This document shows, one piece after another, positions 13,207-33,734 of a stretch of 64,000 nt of DNA (positions are counted from its first letter, which is position 1; each line of letters starts with the position of its first letter). The notes beneath the pieces are model-generated. The model searched no databases and was not told the DNA's origin. It saw only the letters and a program-made list of their open reading frames with translations. The stretch comes from Diprion similis. Taxonomy: Eukaryota > Arthropoda > Insecta > Hymenoptera > Diprionidae. A program made the position numbers and the translations under genes. The DNA lies in NCBI RefSeq assembly GCF_021155765.1, contig NC_060114.1, positions 7,254,001-7,318,000 of the forward strand, written 5' to 3'.

Positions 13207-16200
13207 TATTTCAGGAAAATGGTCCTTCTTCGTTTAACCGTCGTCTTAATCCTCGGCTCTGTTTTTTTTTCTCAGATATGTTTCTATTATTCCTCCTAAA
13301 GATTAATTTTCAGAAATCAATTGAACAGTTCCAAGGAGTCGAGTAAAATTTTGAGTCACAGAACTCTGGTGACTTGACGCAACGAATGATGGGGAAGAAG
13401 TGTGCAGCTTATTCTGCAAAATATTCCCTCTCCACACTGATTTGAGAGATAAAGGTAGGTAGGGAGAGAGGGAGGGAGGAAGGGAAGGAAGCCATGTGAA
13501 TAGTGTTTATGCTTTTACTGAGGCAGTATGCCTGAGTCAAGAACTCTCAAATTTCTACTGGTCGAGAACAGGCCCTGTAATTCTAGTTGGGACAGGACTG
13601 TTTATTTCACTCAGAGATTGCTTCTCTTTCCTCTCCTCTTCCCCCTCTTTTTCGTAGTTATCCTCTTATGACAAATGTAAACATTTGGCTACAAGCACGT
13701 ACATAATTTACGAGGGAAATTCTTTTTCCAAAACGCATATTTTACTCGCTTGAAGGGTGTTCGATTTTGCAGTGACTCAATTATTTCAGATAATTGTAAG
13801 ATTTTGCAAACTTTTTTACACTCTCCAGAGCCAAAATTGTTATTTTTTAGACACCCTTTTGTGTCCGTTGAAATTAATAATATATTCCAGTTTATTTTTA
13901 AAAGTCTTTGCGCTGGAAATTTTTCATTCGCAAATCTATGAGATTTTAAATTATTAAAAATTTGATAAATTTCCTGGAACTTTCGTGATTTTCATGGCAG
14001 GTGAAACAAATCATATTTTTTATGAAGTCAGTATATAATTCACTATTTTGCAATTTAGATCGATGTTTTAGGTGTTAAGTTTGTAGAATAATGCGAGTTT
14101 GTGTTTCTCGAGTTTGGTTCACTAGATTTGAAATAAAAATCGGATCCAAAGTCGTGTAATAACGATTTTTTTTCAAAGACCAAACGCTAAATTATCATTG
14201 CAAAGTTCAATCTCAATATTTTATCACATGATAGGATTGAGAATAATTTAAATTCGATTCATATTGTTAGAATAAGACTAAAATTTACTTGTTACTTTCA
14301 AAAACAATTATGACAAACTAAAAAATTTCTGCAAATAGGTAATTGGTTGGAAATATTGTATGAAAAAATGACACCACCGAGTATGTTAAGGAATTGGTTT
14401 ATACAGGGCTGTAATTGAAAATAAACAGTCCCTTTTCAAGAGTGCATATGGTCCTCTCATAAGTTCTCAGAAAATTGAAGAGTACTCAGCTGTTTCATTT
14501 ATCAGTTTTATGGCCCTTTGGATATTTCGGTTTTCCCTTTCCTTTCTTATCCTACAGAACAGAAAAACCCACATCCTTTGACCATGAAGTGAAACAGGCC
14601 CAGGGAAAAACCCAAGAAACAGTTAAATTTACGACATCTGTCTCCCTTCTTGACCCATTGTTCCTTTCCTCTTTCAAATCCTAAGTAGGCAGTTTGTTCT
14701 CCACATGTTGGAAAAGGGAGGGAAGAGTTTCTGCCTATTTACTTTACCATTCTCTTTCAACAGTTTTGTTGTTAAATTTTATCCCGCTATTTTCAATGTA
14801 AAAAGTAAAATTTGCAATATACAAGTACATCATTTTACTTTTCTTACAATTTACTATTATTTAGAACAATCACGAGATTGCACGATAACGATTTATCATA
14901 AAAATGAATCGTAGGTTTGAATATATATACAAAATCCAAATTTTCCATTAAAAATTTTTTTTTTTTGGGGGATAAAACCCTGCATTACGCTCTTTTGAAA
15001 TTTGAACTAATGAATAGAGGATGCAGTATTTTTAAAAAAACATAGGAGAGAAGGAGAAGATTTCTGACTAAAAAAAGAAAATTTTCGCTCAGTACTTTTT
15101 ATTTCATACTTATTTGGTCGAAAAGTTTATTGAAAGTGATAATCTAATTTTTCTCACTTTTTGAGGAATTGTATATCAGTATATAAAATACAGTAAGTAT
15201 AAACTAAAACTATACATAAATGAGAAAGTATATGTTAGTTTTTTTCCTTCTTGATTTCAATAAATAACAGTTGCAACTTTTGTGATAATATATTAATAGT
15301 GATAATCCTAAGAGGGAAAAGACTAAAAATAACAGAAATAATTTATATTCTATTCAAAAACATCAAGTTTATCAATAATTGCAATGAAAATAGCAGTAAC
15401 GATAGCGATAATTGTACTGATAGAAAATTTGTGAATTGGAATCAAAAATATGAGTAGAAATTAGTGTGTCCCGATTGAATAATTCCATACTTCATGCAAT
15501 GAAGAAAATAAATCATAATTTAGGGTTTATCGCAAATCGCAATAATAAATTCATAGAATTCATTCCATTTCTTTATTTCTATGTCACACAAAAATGTATT
15601 GGAGTATTTTCCTTCAGAATTGTATATAGAATAGGACTGATAAGCCCTTTTTCGCGTTTGAGATGCATAGACTTTGCTATTTGCAGATATATACAAGGTC
15701 GTAATTGACAACCATACTATAGAATAAGAAAAAAAAAACGGAACCGTTCCGTTCGCAAAGCTACCATATGTAAGCAGCAGGTATAAATTTAAACGTGTTT
15801 TAAGTTTAAGCTAAGTAAGTAAGAGCAAGGAGTGAAATTCGCGCCGAATCGGAACAGTGAAAGAAAACGTTACTACTATGATTATAAAATTTTTTCCCCA
15901 ACGAACTAAATTCCACGCGGCATACGGTCGACTTAACGGCAAAAAAAAAAAAAAAAAAGTGGATACAAGAACGGAACGAATTGAAATTTCGAACTATGTA
16001 TGGAAAAAAAATATTCATACACAATAATTTCCAACGTGTTTCCCGCGCTCTTCAATCCATTTTTGTTGGTTTTGAGAACACATCTTTGTTATTCATTTTT
16101 TTTTTTTTTTTTAGTCTTATTGGTCTTATTATTGCCGTGTGGCGGTATTTTCTTAACGACATCTCTGCGTGCGTCTGTATAAATGTAATTGAAGATAACT

Positions 16201-17313
16201 ACGATATGCAAATGGCGAAAGGTATTTTTTAGCCGATAATTTTTTCCACGTAACGAATCGTCACGTCAAAATAGGCACGTAACAAATACGTAGAAAAAAA
16301 AATTTACGGGAGGGTGGTGAGAAAATAAGAACTAAGCTGGAAATCGGCGAGAATTAGGTTAACAGACAAAAATTGTATATGCAATAATGAATACTTACAC
16401 AACGCAGGATGATAAATTAATTAATGTGGTCCACTGTTCGGAAGAACTGCTACTGATCTAGACCAAGTAGAACACAAATTTATGCAATCAACCGATCAGT
16501 GGTAACAGTTGGAAGAAGTCGGACGATTCGATCACCGGGAGATTCTGACATTCTCACGTTCCGGTGTTTACCGTTTTCGCAGCAGCTCCCACTGCTCACA
16601 TATCATTTCCGGTTTCGATCCCCCACCTTGGCGATGTTTCAAATGAGGTTATTCTTTTTTTCGCGAAGAATGCAGTCTGGATTCTGTTTGTCAATCTATT
16701 ACATTTAGGCATTTCTTTTTCTTGTCGTGGTGTTGCGGAATACTTGAACAGGCATTCTTGCTTCATTGCTTAGTTCATGACTACTATGGATTCCCACGTC
16801 TAACTAGACGCAACAGCTGTGAGGCTGTGATCTTCCTAAAGATTACTAAGAATAACCACGAAATGTCGGACAATTATCTCACAAGTCCATTTAATGTGGC
16901 GATTTTTCAATGGTCGCGTAGTGCCGATGGAGTTGAAATGTTTTTCATTTATTGACTGAATTTTCAACAGAATTCCGGGTTCATTTGAAAAGTCGGTAGG
17001 CGTAGGAAACTGCACTTACCCTCCGGGGCATAAACCTCAGCGTCCGGTGAAAATGAAAATAGTACCGCTGAAGACAAGCGCGTAACAGTCGCGTAGCCAA
17101 TAGCGACGAGTTTCGGTTACGACGCGAGTCGACAGAAATAGCATTAAATATTGATTGATGCTTGCAGATTAAACGAAAAACCGCTAAAAGAAATCTAGCA
17201 ACGTTATTAATTATATCGATATATAATTATCACCATTCGGCACCATATTATTCCAGGTTTATTCGTATCGAGGAACTACTTGTTTGCGCAAGAAATGGCG
17301 TCCTGCGGTCCGG
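13207..17313. other. Intergenic region between divergent Tdrd7 and pAbp
   Basis: No coding exon recognised. On the minus strand a possible acceptor lies just upstream of the Tdrd7 start (AG at 13296-13297). Strong donor-like GTAAGT sequences lie near 17013-17019 and 16394-16400. Tdrd7 may therefore have 5' UTR exons up to about 17.1 kb, which would leave only about 250 bp to the pAbp start site. The rest is AT-rich, with a purine-rich GGGAGAGAGGGAGGGAGG-like tract near 13460-13490 and poly(A)/poly(T) runs near 15941-15958 and 16099-16112. Confidence 0.5.
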
Positions 17314-17320
17314 TATATAA
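17314..17320 (+). promoter_or_regulatory. pAbp TATA box
   Basis: TATATAA lies about 27 bp upstream of an initiator-like CCTCACTG, whose A is at 17341. The pyrimidine-rich run CTGCCTCTTCCTC follows at 17342-17354. Position and spacing fit a TATA/Inr core promoter. The pyrimidine run fits a 5'-TOP mRNA start, and pAbp is a known TOP mRNA in animals. The start site itself is inferred. Confidence 0.6.
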
Positions 17321-17340
17321 CCGTGACGCGGAATGGCCTC

Positions 17341-25681
<8,341 letters not shown>

Positions 25682-25797
25682 AGCTGATTTTCTTGGTAGC
25701 AAAAACTTGAACGAGGAGGATTAACGGGGCGAGATTTCTTCTGGTTTTATTTTTCGTCGCCATCTTATCTTTGACGTCATCCGTTTTTGTCGTTAAT

Positions 25798-25803
25798 AAT
25801 AAA
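25798..25803 (+). terminator. Proximal pAbp poly(A) signal
   Basis: AATAAA lies 117 bases after the pAbp stop codon. A second AATAAA lies at 25882-25887. These are the nearest canonical cleavage signals. Which of them is used cannot be told from sequence alone. Confidence 0.45.
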
Positions 25804-28800
25804 ATACGATAACGGGGTGGTTAATTCTCTGTTTTATATTACGGATACGCGGCGATGACGACTTTGAAAGGGCGCGAAAATAATAAAATCGTAATAGAAA
25901 TCGAACACCATTTGAAGGAAAGAAAAAAAATACCCCGTCATTCTTTTCTACTGTTCTACGCAGAAGAAATAACAATAATCTCTTGTTATTATATTCAATA
26001 TTTTTGACCTTCGTCATTTTGGCTTGTTAATTCCTTATATATTTGTAATTTTTTCTGTTTGTTTTCCTTCATATTTTTTTTGTAACATTACCGATATTTC
26101 TATAATTTCTATGATTCACAATTCAATACGATTCACGATTATTACGATTATTATTATTACTATGATTATTATTGCTATTACTATTATTACTATTCTTTTT
26201 TTCCTCAAAACAACGAAAACAATAATAATAACAACAACGCGACGTCGACGATTATTGTTTTTATTACCAGATATTGTCAACAGTTTATTATCGCTGTTTA
26301 AATACTACCAACTACACTGAAACTATTTGTTTCTATTTGTTCTTTTTGTTCTACGCTTGCTTCTTTTTTTCTGGTAATTTTTTCCTCTTTGATCGATCTC
26401 AGTATATTAGAGAATCATATATCGTCTGAAAAACGAAATAGACGATACCTATTTCTGCAACTCGTTGTTTTTAATTTCCCTCATTTTGAACACCGAAAAT
26501 ATAATTCATTATCTTTTCCTATATGTTTTTTTTTTTTTTTTTTTTCAGAGTTTTCTCGTCCGATTGTTGTCTGCATTGGCGTCTGTTTCAATTTATTTCA
26601 CTCTAGTTTGTTTTGTGAATTTTTTTTCTCTTCTCTGTCTTTCTTTTCTAATACACGCAATATACCTAATATAACTATAACTTGATTGATATACGAAAGA
26701 AACGAAGCGAAAGATCGAAAAATATTCGGTATAAAATAATTATTATACGTGAATACGTATTATCAAAAAACGAAGAGAGAGAGAGAGAGACAGAGGAAAG
26801 AAAAGAGAAGAAAAAAAAGGAAACGCGGTGCGAAAAACTTACCGAAAAAAAAGAGAAAAACTGGTTTAAAAGCAAGAAAAAAAAAAAAAAAAAATCAATA
26901 CGAAGAGAGACGATTATTACTAACGAAAATGGTTTCAATGTATTGTGCAAAAGAGAGGGGGAAAAATTTGAAAAAAGAAGAAAAAACGCAACAAAAATGT
27001 TAGGACGGCAAAGAAGTGGAAAGTAAACAAGAGAGCAAGAGTATAAGAAAGAAATAAAACTAAGATTTCGAAGAACATGGATTTGACAAGAACAGCAAAA
27101 ACCACAAAAAAATTGTAGGAAATTGTGTAAACGAGATAAAGAGAGGAAAAAAAAATGAAAAATCTTTTATTCTTACAACGAGAGTAAAAAAAACACACGC
27201 AGCTTATAGAGGAAACGGAAAAAGAGTAAATGAAAAAAAAAAACAGAAAAATAATTGAATAATTTTGAAAATTCCACCCCTCGTGTGCGTGAGTGTGTGT
27301 GTGTGTGTGTATGTGTTTGCGCCCGCGTGTATGCAAACAAAAGTTCCGTGCTCAGAACGAAGAGAATCGTTCGAGATCGCTTGTTTTATTGTCTTGAAAG
27401 GGCTGCTTTTTCGCTTTCCTCGAACACGTTTTTTTGGATTACAGAAAAGGAAGAAAAAAAAAAAACGAAAAAAAAAAAACAAATGAATGTACGCGTAAGA
27501 AAAGTAATTCTCTTCGCAGTATGTGACTCAAAGATCAATGAGTGAGAAAATGGGAAAGATAAAAATTAATATAGAGTTGAGAGTGCGACGATGAGAAAGA
27601 GTAAATGCGAGTAAATAAGTATGAAGAGATGAGATAAAGAAACAAAAAAATGTAAAACGAAAAAGGAAAAAAAGATCAAGAAACAAACTTCTAACTATTA
27701 TTATTATCCTAAAAACACCACGTTATTGTAATACTATTATTATTATTCTTATTGATGATGATGATGAATTGAAACATCTCACGCTCAGCGTGATGTGTAA
27801 CATTATATTATCGATAATATTAATTAAATGGAGGTTTCAAATGTACAGGGTTTTTTTTGAATATATAATACTAATAATGATACTTACTTCGATCATTTAT
27901 TATCATTTTTTTCCCCACACGCTTCGCCCAACTAATTTCTAACAATTTGTTGTATAATAATTGTTTTGCAATCGGTGTGTAAGTAAATATGTATATTTAC
28001 GCGAGTTCGAAGCAAACGATGAAAATCGTTTCACATAATTTCAATTTTTTTGCTTGATAATTCATAACAACAGAGGGAAACAAGCACATAGGAACAACAA
28101 TATTAATAATTATTATTATAATTATCAATTGAAAAGTAAAAACCCTGTATATGCGTAAATAATATTACGATTGTATCAATGTTACGCTGTAGTATTATTG
28201 TAATTGTCTTAATTACAGAATAACCATTATTTTTATAATTAAGTTATCAAATTGTGGTTTCTTTTTTTTTTTTTTTTTTGTTCTATTTTTTTCTCTGCTT
28301 TTAAACCCCTGCGCCAGCGAGAAGAAACTTTTGTTTTAGCTTCTCTTCGGTTCCATGATTGTTATTTCGTTTTTTGTTTTTTATTTTTTTAAATTCAGTT
28401 TTTTTTTTCGTGTTCTTTCGTTGTGGTCGAAAAAAAAAACCAAAACCGAAGTACGAAAATCAAAGAAAAAGAGGAAGAAGGCAAAAAAAAAAAAAAATCG
28501 GACAAGTTAAATAATGAGAAAATGAGGTATTTTTGTAGATAAAAAACGAGAAGAAAGAGGAAAGCAAAAACCAAAACTCAGACCAAATTGTAGGAACCAA
28601 TAAAATCGTTGTTTAGCATCTTGGGTTATAACCGCTGGCCGCACGGGTTTCTTGAAAATGATGATGATGATGCAATGATGATGATGAAGATTGAAATTTT
28701 TTTTTTTCCTCATTCTGAAGAAATAACCATTTCATTTTGTGAAGAAAAGAAACTTTCAATCATAAAAGTAAAATGTCGTTCATAATTGTCAACGTTCGCC

Positions 28801-31325
28801 AAAAACGCGTTTACTTTGTGTATTTGATTATAGTTTCACCACCTTTTTGAAATTTCATACGAAAATAAGAACTAAAAAATAAAAAAAATGAAAAAAAAAA
28901 GAAGACAACTAAATAAATATACGCGCTTGGCAAACGTGATGAACGATGTTTAATAAGTATAAAGGAGAATTTGATAAACAGGAGTAAAAAAAAAAAAAAA
29001 AAAAATTGAAAAAAGAATTGAAAAAGAAGTTAACTAGTTAACATTATTATAATAATATAAACGTGGACCTTGCTGCTGCTGCTGCTGATGATGCTATCAC
29101 TACAGCATTCGAGTATCTTTGATATAAAAAAGAAAAAAACAAAAACAATGTAAACAGAAACGAAAAAAACACATGGAAAAAATATTAAATTTGACCGTTT
29201 GAATTTTTCACCACACACAATTATTATATATTATATAATATAGTAACATGATATAATGTAAATGAATATTATATACACACATTTTAACAATAATAATGTT
29301 TATGACGATAATCCTTAAATGTGTGTACGCAACTTATATTTTATAATTTTTCTTGTTTGTTTGTTGTTGTTTTTTCCACGAAACTTCTCGTGTTCACGCT
29401 CGTAATTTTACTTCATATACATACACACTTATTATATATTTAGTGATCATATATTATAATTATACGTGAATGCGTGTGTGAGTAACGGCATCGAGTATAC
29501 ATTATATAGGTATTAGAGGGTATGTAGTGGGTAATTTTCTACGCGCTCCAATTGTATTTTGAAAGAAAAAAAAACGTAAGGAAGTAGAGAGGAAAATTAG
29601 AAAAAAAAACAAAAAAAAAACCGAAAAACGAGCAAACTGCACAAGATCATTACATTGTGATGAGTTATCTATTTGAGATCATTTGAGAAAAAAAGGAATA
29701 GATGAATTTCTCGCTTACGAAGTTAAATATTACGTAGTAATATCATATATTTTTCGTTGGATATGAAAATTTGGTTAAAAAGAACAAGAGGGAAGGGAAA
29801 TATGAAAAAAAAAAAAAAAAAAAAAAACGAGCAAGAGGAATTTATTGGGAATTATAAGCATTGTTAAAAAGGTGGGATAAATAGTTCTTTCTCTTGCTGT
29901 TCTTCTCTTTCTCAGTTTCATCATTCTGCGTTTTTTATTTTTTTTCGTTTCTCTCAATGTGTTATTAATTACTCACGCCCGTTTGAGATTTTTTCAATTT
30001 GAATTGTAACGTTACAAGAGGAGAGAAAGGCGCATCCCAACGGGGCAAATACAATTATCATATACTAAATTTTTACAGCTAGCCTCCTGACGATGAGCAC
30101 TAATTATATACAATACCATCTATCGTATAACATTATTAATATTATTACTATTGTGTTATTCATATAGTTACTATCGTTAACAATTATTGTATGCAAAGTC
30201 AACAACATAAAAAACGGCAAAAATAATGCACGGTTTTCTCTATTTTTTCTTCTCAACTACGGTAAGGTTGTTAGTTATAAATAATAATTGACAGTAATGC
30301 GATATAACGATTACAGCGATAAAATAAGTTGTGAAAGAAAAACCAACTAGAAGATTATCATTCGATTGAAGCTTCGGTAAGAAATGAGAAGAAGAATTAA
30401 TCGAAAGTCCACAGAAGAGCGAAGTTTTTCTTTCAATTTATTCGGAATATTTTACGTATCATTATTATTGATATGACTGTATATCGTCATAATTGAAGTG
30501 GTACTTTTGTAATATTGAATTATTTTTTATCATGTTTTCTTTTTTTTGTCTCAATTAATGTATACATCGTTGGATGTATGTATTTTGCCATGCATTTTAA
30601 CGCTTTTTAGTTCCATTCTGTTGTACAAGAAAATTTGAAAACTACACTGAAATGGCGAAAAAATTCTCCAAGCTAATAACAAGAAACCGTTAACATTAAA
30701 ATTGAAACTGTTGCGTCAGTTCTTTGAATTCAAATTACAGTTTTGAATGTTTAAAATACTACAAAACTGTCAATTGTCACAAAATAAAGACTCGTTGTTT
30801 GATTACTACATACTTTGTTTTTTCATTACAGTACATTTTGGTTAATCAGCAGCTGGCAATACTGACATAAAATTTAGTGTCTCTTTCTCAATTATATTCC
30901 TGTCAAGCTTCGTCTCTCTTTCCTAGAGAATCTTTTGCAATGGATTTTGTTTGCCACATTTTGAAAACAAAATAACTGAAAGGCTCATCTGATGAATCAA
31001 TCAGCAAGTTCTGAAACAAAACACCCGGATATAGCATCCGGTATTAAAATAGACATGAGTCCAAACTACGGTTGCCTAAGAAGCCCAAAAATAGACAGGA
31101 TGAGGCATTCGAAATATTCAATCAACGTTCATACATCCTATGGTGTATACACTCGGGGATAGTGATTCTGAGTATGCAGTCCCATCTCAACGACGGATAA
31201 CGTGTAACATCTGACAAAACTGTATCTAAAAAACATAATACTTTCAATGATGCACCCTGTATGCGTTGGTGTAACAGTAAATTGAGGCCCCGCTGACCCA
31301 GCGTGTCATATATGTATATATTTTG

Positions 31326-31333
31326 TGACGTCA
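31326..31333. promoter_or_regulatory. Palindromic TGACGTCA (CRE-like) upstream of the FUNDC1 gene
   Basis: A perfect 8-bp CREB/ATF palindrome, the distal of two in the FUNDC1 upstream region. Confidence 0.35.
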
Positions 31334-31739
31334 GAAGCGAGGAAATTTCCTAATCGAATCGTGCGAGAACGGGAGTACGAATCTGGCTAGAAAATTTTTT
31401 AAATCGTAGCTTGAATAAAAGTGTACGTCTGTATCTCAGTGATTGCTAACGTAGATCGGTGATGACGTTAATTATGAATAATGACGAAATAAATAAAATC
31501 ACGTCACATCAAACATGGCCGATCGGAAATACCGACTTGTTGAATATTCACCGCGTCTACGATTTCAGAATTTCTTGTACTCCCAACAGGGAGATAGAGA
31601 CGTATAAAAGCACGCACGTAATTCGGGAAAATCCATACTAGCAGTTAGCTTTCCGTAAATATAGCACGATTCAATCAGGAAATTTTCAGGTGACAGGAGC
31701 CCGTTCATAATCGACAAGTAATCTGTCTCGACTTGTAAG

Positions 31740-32007
31740 TGATTTCATTGGTCGGATCTAACGGAACAGGCGAATGAAATCGGCGGCCTTAGTTCAACGT
31801 TGACCGTCTAGGGGCGCTGTAAGTGCTTATGACGTCACGAAATTTAGGTCAGCGGCGCCCTAACGGGTGATATCGGCGAGTGGGAGAAAGAGAGAAGAAA
31901 GTGCGAGAGAGAGAGGGAAAAGAGAGAGCGACCGAGAGGGGAGGCGGAACACAGCGGCGTAGATTTTCCGTAGCTGTCAGCCAGGAGAGACCGATTCGAC
32001 GTTGCAG
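31740..32007 (+). promoter_or_regulatory. Inferred FUNDC1 promoter and 5' untranslated exon
   Basis: This is a local island of higher GC in AT-rich surroundings. It holds a perfect TGACGTCA at 31830-31837, then GA-rich tracts (GAGAGAGAGAGGG near 31905-31918) and GGGGAGGCGG. A donor-like GCAG/GTGATT at 32007/32008 could splice to the acceptor at 33726-33727, seven bases before the FUNDC1 ATG. The start site and the untranslated exon are inferred. A second donor-like site lies near 32093. Confidence 0.4.
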
Positions 32008-33727
32008 GTGATTAAGATACAATCAAAGACGCGACGAAGAGCAGAATCTCAGACCTCGCTATACGCTACTCGATAGACAAATCGTGTAAACGGTACGGTA
32101 GGAGGGCCGCTTCTTATCTTAAATCGTTTATAATTCCTTCTAATTACGCAATTGTCATGTTCCTTTTTTTTTTTTTTTTTTTGGTTTACTATCTATTCTC
32201 ACCTCTTTTCCGTTTACTTTTCGCTCGGGCGCGCCTCGCTGCTGATATCACTCGCTCTTCGTTCGCTGTACCTGGTAGTTTAAGACATATTTTTTTGCAT
32301 TTGCTAAATTATTTTTCTCTTTCTCTTTTTTCTTACCGTGTTTTGTTTTTTTAAATCACAATATTTTGATAATCATTTCTTTTTTCACCTCGGCGACGTA
32401 CATTCGTATAATAAATATTATTGGTAAAATTGCAATATCATTTAAATATGCCGTACCGACGTGAACTGCAAATTTTTTTACAACGGTATTGTTATTTTTA
32501 TATATTTTATATTACGTATACACAGTCATGCATTTCTTTATGTTGCCATTTTTTCTTCAATTTTATGTATAGCACTTATTAGCAGCATTTATTTGTTATT
32601 ACTAGTCATTAATTAATTAACAATTCATGCGTTTATCGTTCACCCATAAGTTCATTAACTATTCATTTGATTTATTCACGCATTCATTCATCAATCGAAG
32701 AATTTGTCTCTATTGATTCATTATATTATCCAAATATTAACGTTTTTGCTTATTTCATTCGTCCACTCATCACATAATCACTCATTTTCTCAGTCATTAT
32801 TAATAATTCACTTCTTCGTCCGTTTGTTCATTTGTTTAATCACTTCATTCATCCAGTTACGTAATCATTCGTTTTTTCAATCACTACAAATAATTTATTC
32901 ATTTGCTTATTCATTCATTCATTCGTTCATCCATTCGTTAATTTCATTTTACCTTAGCACGTATAACGAGGTTATTAACCATGAGATATTCTCACAATAA
33001 ATTGCAAAATCTTTTTCGTTCATGCGCAAAAATAATTTCGTCATTAAACATTATTAGTGTCATTTTTATTTTTCGTTTCTTGTTTTTCCGTTTTGTTCTC
33101 TGAATATTTCTTTGTTCGTTATAATAAACTAAAATAAACTTTGACCAAATAACAAAGTTCTATTATTAAACGTATTCCTAATTTGTTTACGCATCATACA
33201 ATGCATAGTACAGATATATGTATATGATGTATAGATATAGATCAGAGCGATCAGAGTGCATAGACAACTTACTTACGCTCTATCTATTCTTTGCATCTAT
33301 AATAGAAATTATCTCATCATAGATATATTTTTCCCCTTCCACCTAAACGTTCGTCATTCGAATATCCATAAATATATTATACGCGTTGATAGATGAAATT
33401 TAAAATAGATTTCTATATTACTATAATACATCGTCATGTTCGTTATATATATATTCGCCAGTTCTTGTGTTACTCCTTTCTATCTTAATTTTCTCTTCCA
33501 TTTGTCATTTATCAAATTTTCAGTAATAAAGTCGAATATGCATCCAGATTATTTGGCAAATCTTTGTAATTATTGGAAACGGAAGAGAGAATAAGAAGGA
33601 AAAACAAATAACAGAACTTCTGATATTAATCTCGTAATAGAGAAAAATAGATAAAATTCTATGTTCTATGAATAAAAAATTCTTCAAATTACGTTCAATT
33701 AAATTTCACTTCGTTTATTCTTTACAG
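32008..33727 (+). other. Inferred FUNDC1 5' UTR intron
   Basis: AT-rich, with a poly(T) run at 32165-32182 and a long degenerate (CATT)n-like stretch at about 32670-32945. A plus-strand frame over that stretch (32704-33000) is a low-complexity by-product. It ends with a normal acceptor, TTTACAG, at 33721-33727. Confidence 0.45.
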
Positions 33728-33734
33728 AAATAAC

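Larger units (their letters stand above)
25682..31700 (+). other. pAbp 3' UTR and long low-complexity intergenic region
   Basis: No coding exon seen over 6 kb. Poly(A)-signal hexamers follow the pAbp stop closely (25798-25803 and 25882-25887), and further AATAAA sequences are scattered downstream, so 3' UTR length is open. The DNA is dominated by A/T homopolymers and microsatellites: (GA)n near 26775-26790, (GT)n at about 27292-27310, a GCTGCTGCTGCTGATGATG-type tract near 29071, and several (ATT/AAT)n tracts. From about 31.2 kb the base composition becomes more balanced towards the next promoter. Confidence 0.6.

Noticed and set aside
13570..14440. Shared CAGGCCCTGTAATT / CAGGGCTGTAATT and AAATAAACAGTCC words suggesting an element of about 860 bp
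   Set aside because: The words are in mixed orientation and do not extend into alignable arms, so there is not enough for a repeat call.
26682..27545. Lys/Glu/Arg-rich and Phe-rich open frames downstream of pAbp
   Set aside because: They are translations of A-rich and GA/GT microsatellite sequence, with no domain and with equal frames on the opposite strand.
32704..33000. 98-codon plus-strand frame upstream of FUNDC1
   Set aside because: It translates a degenerate (CATT)n tract into His/Ser/Phe repeats and lies in the inferred 5' UTR intron.
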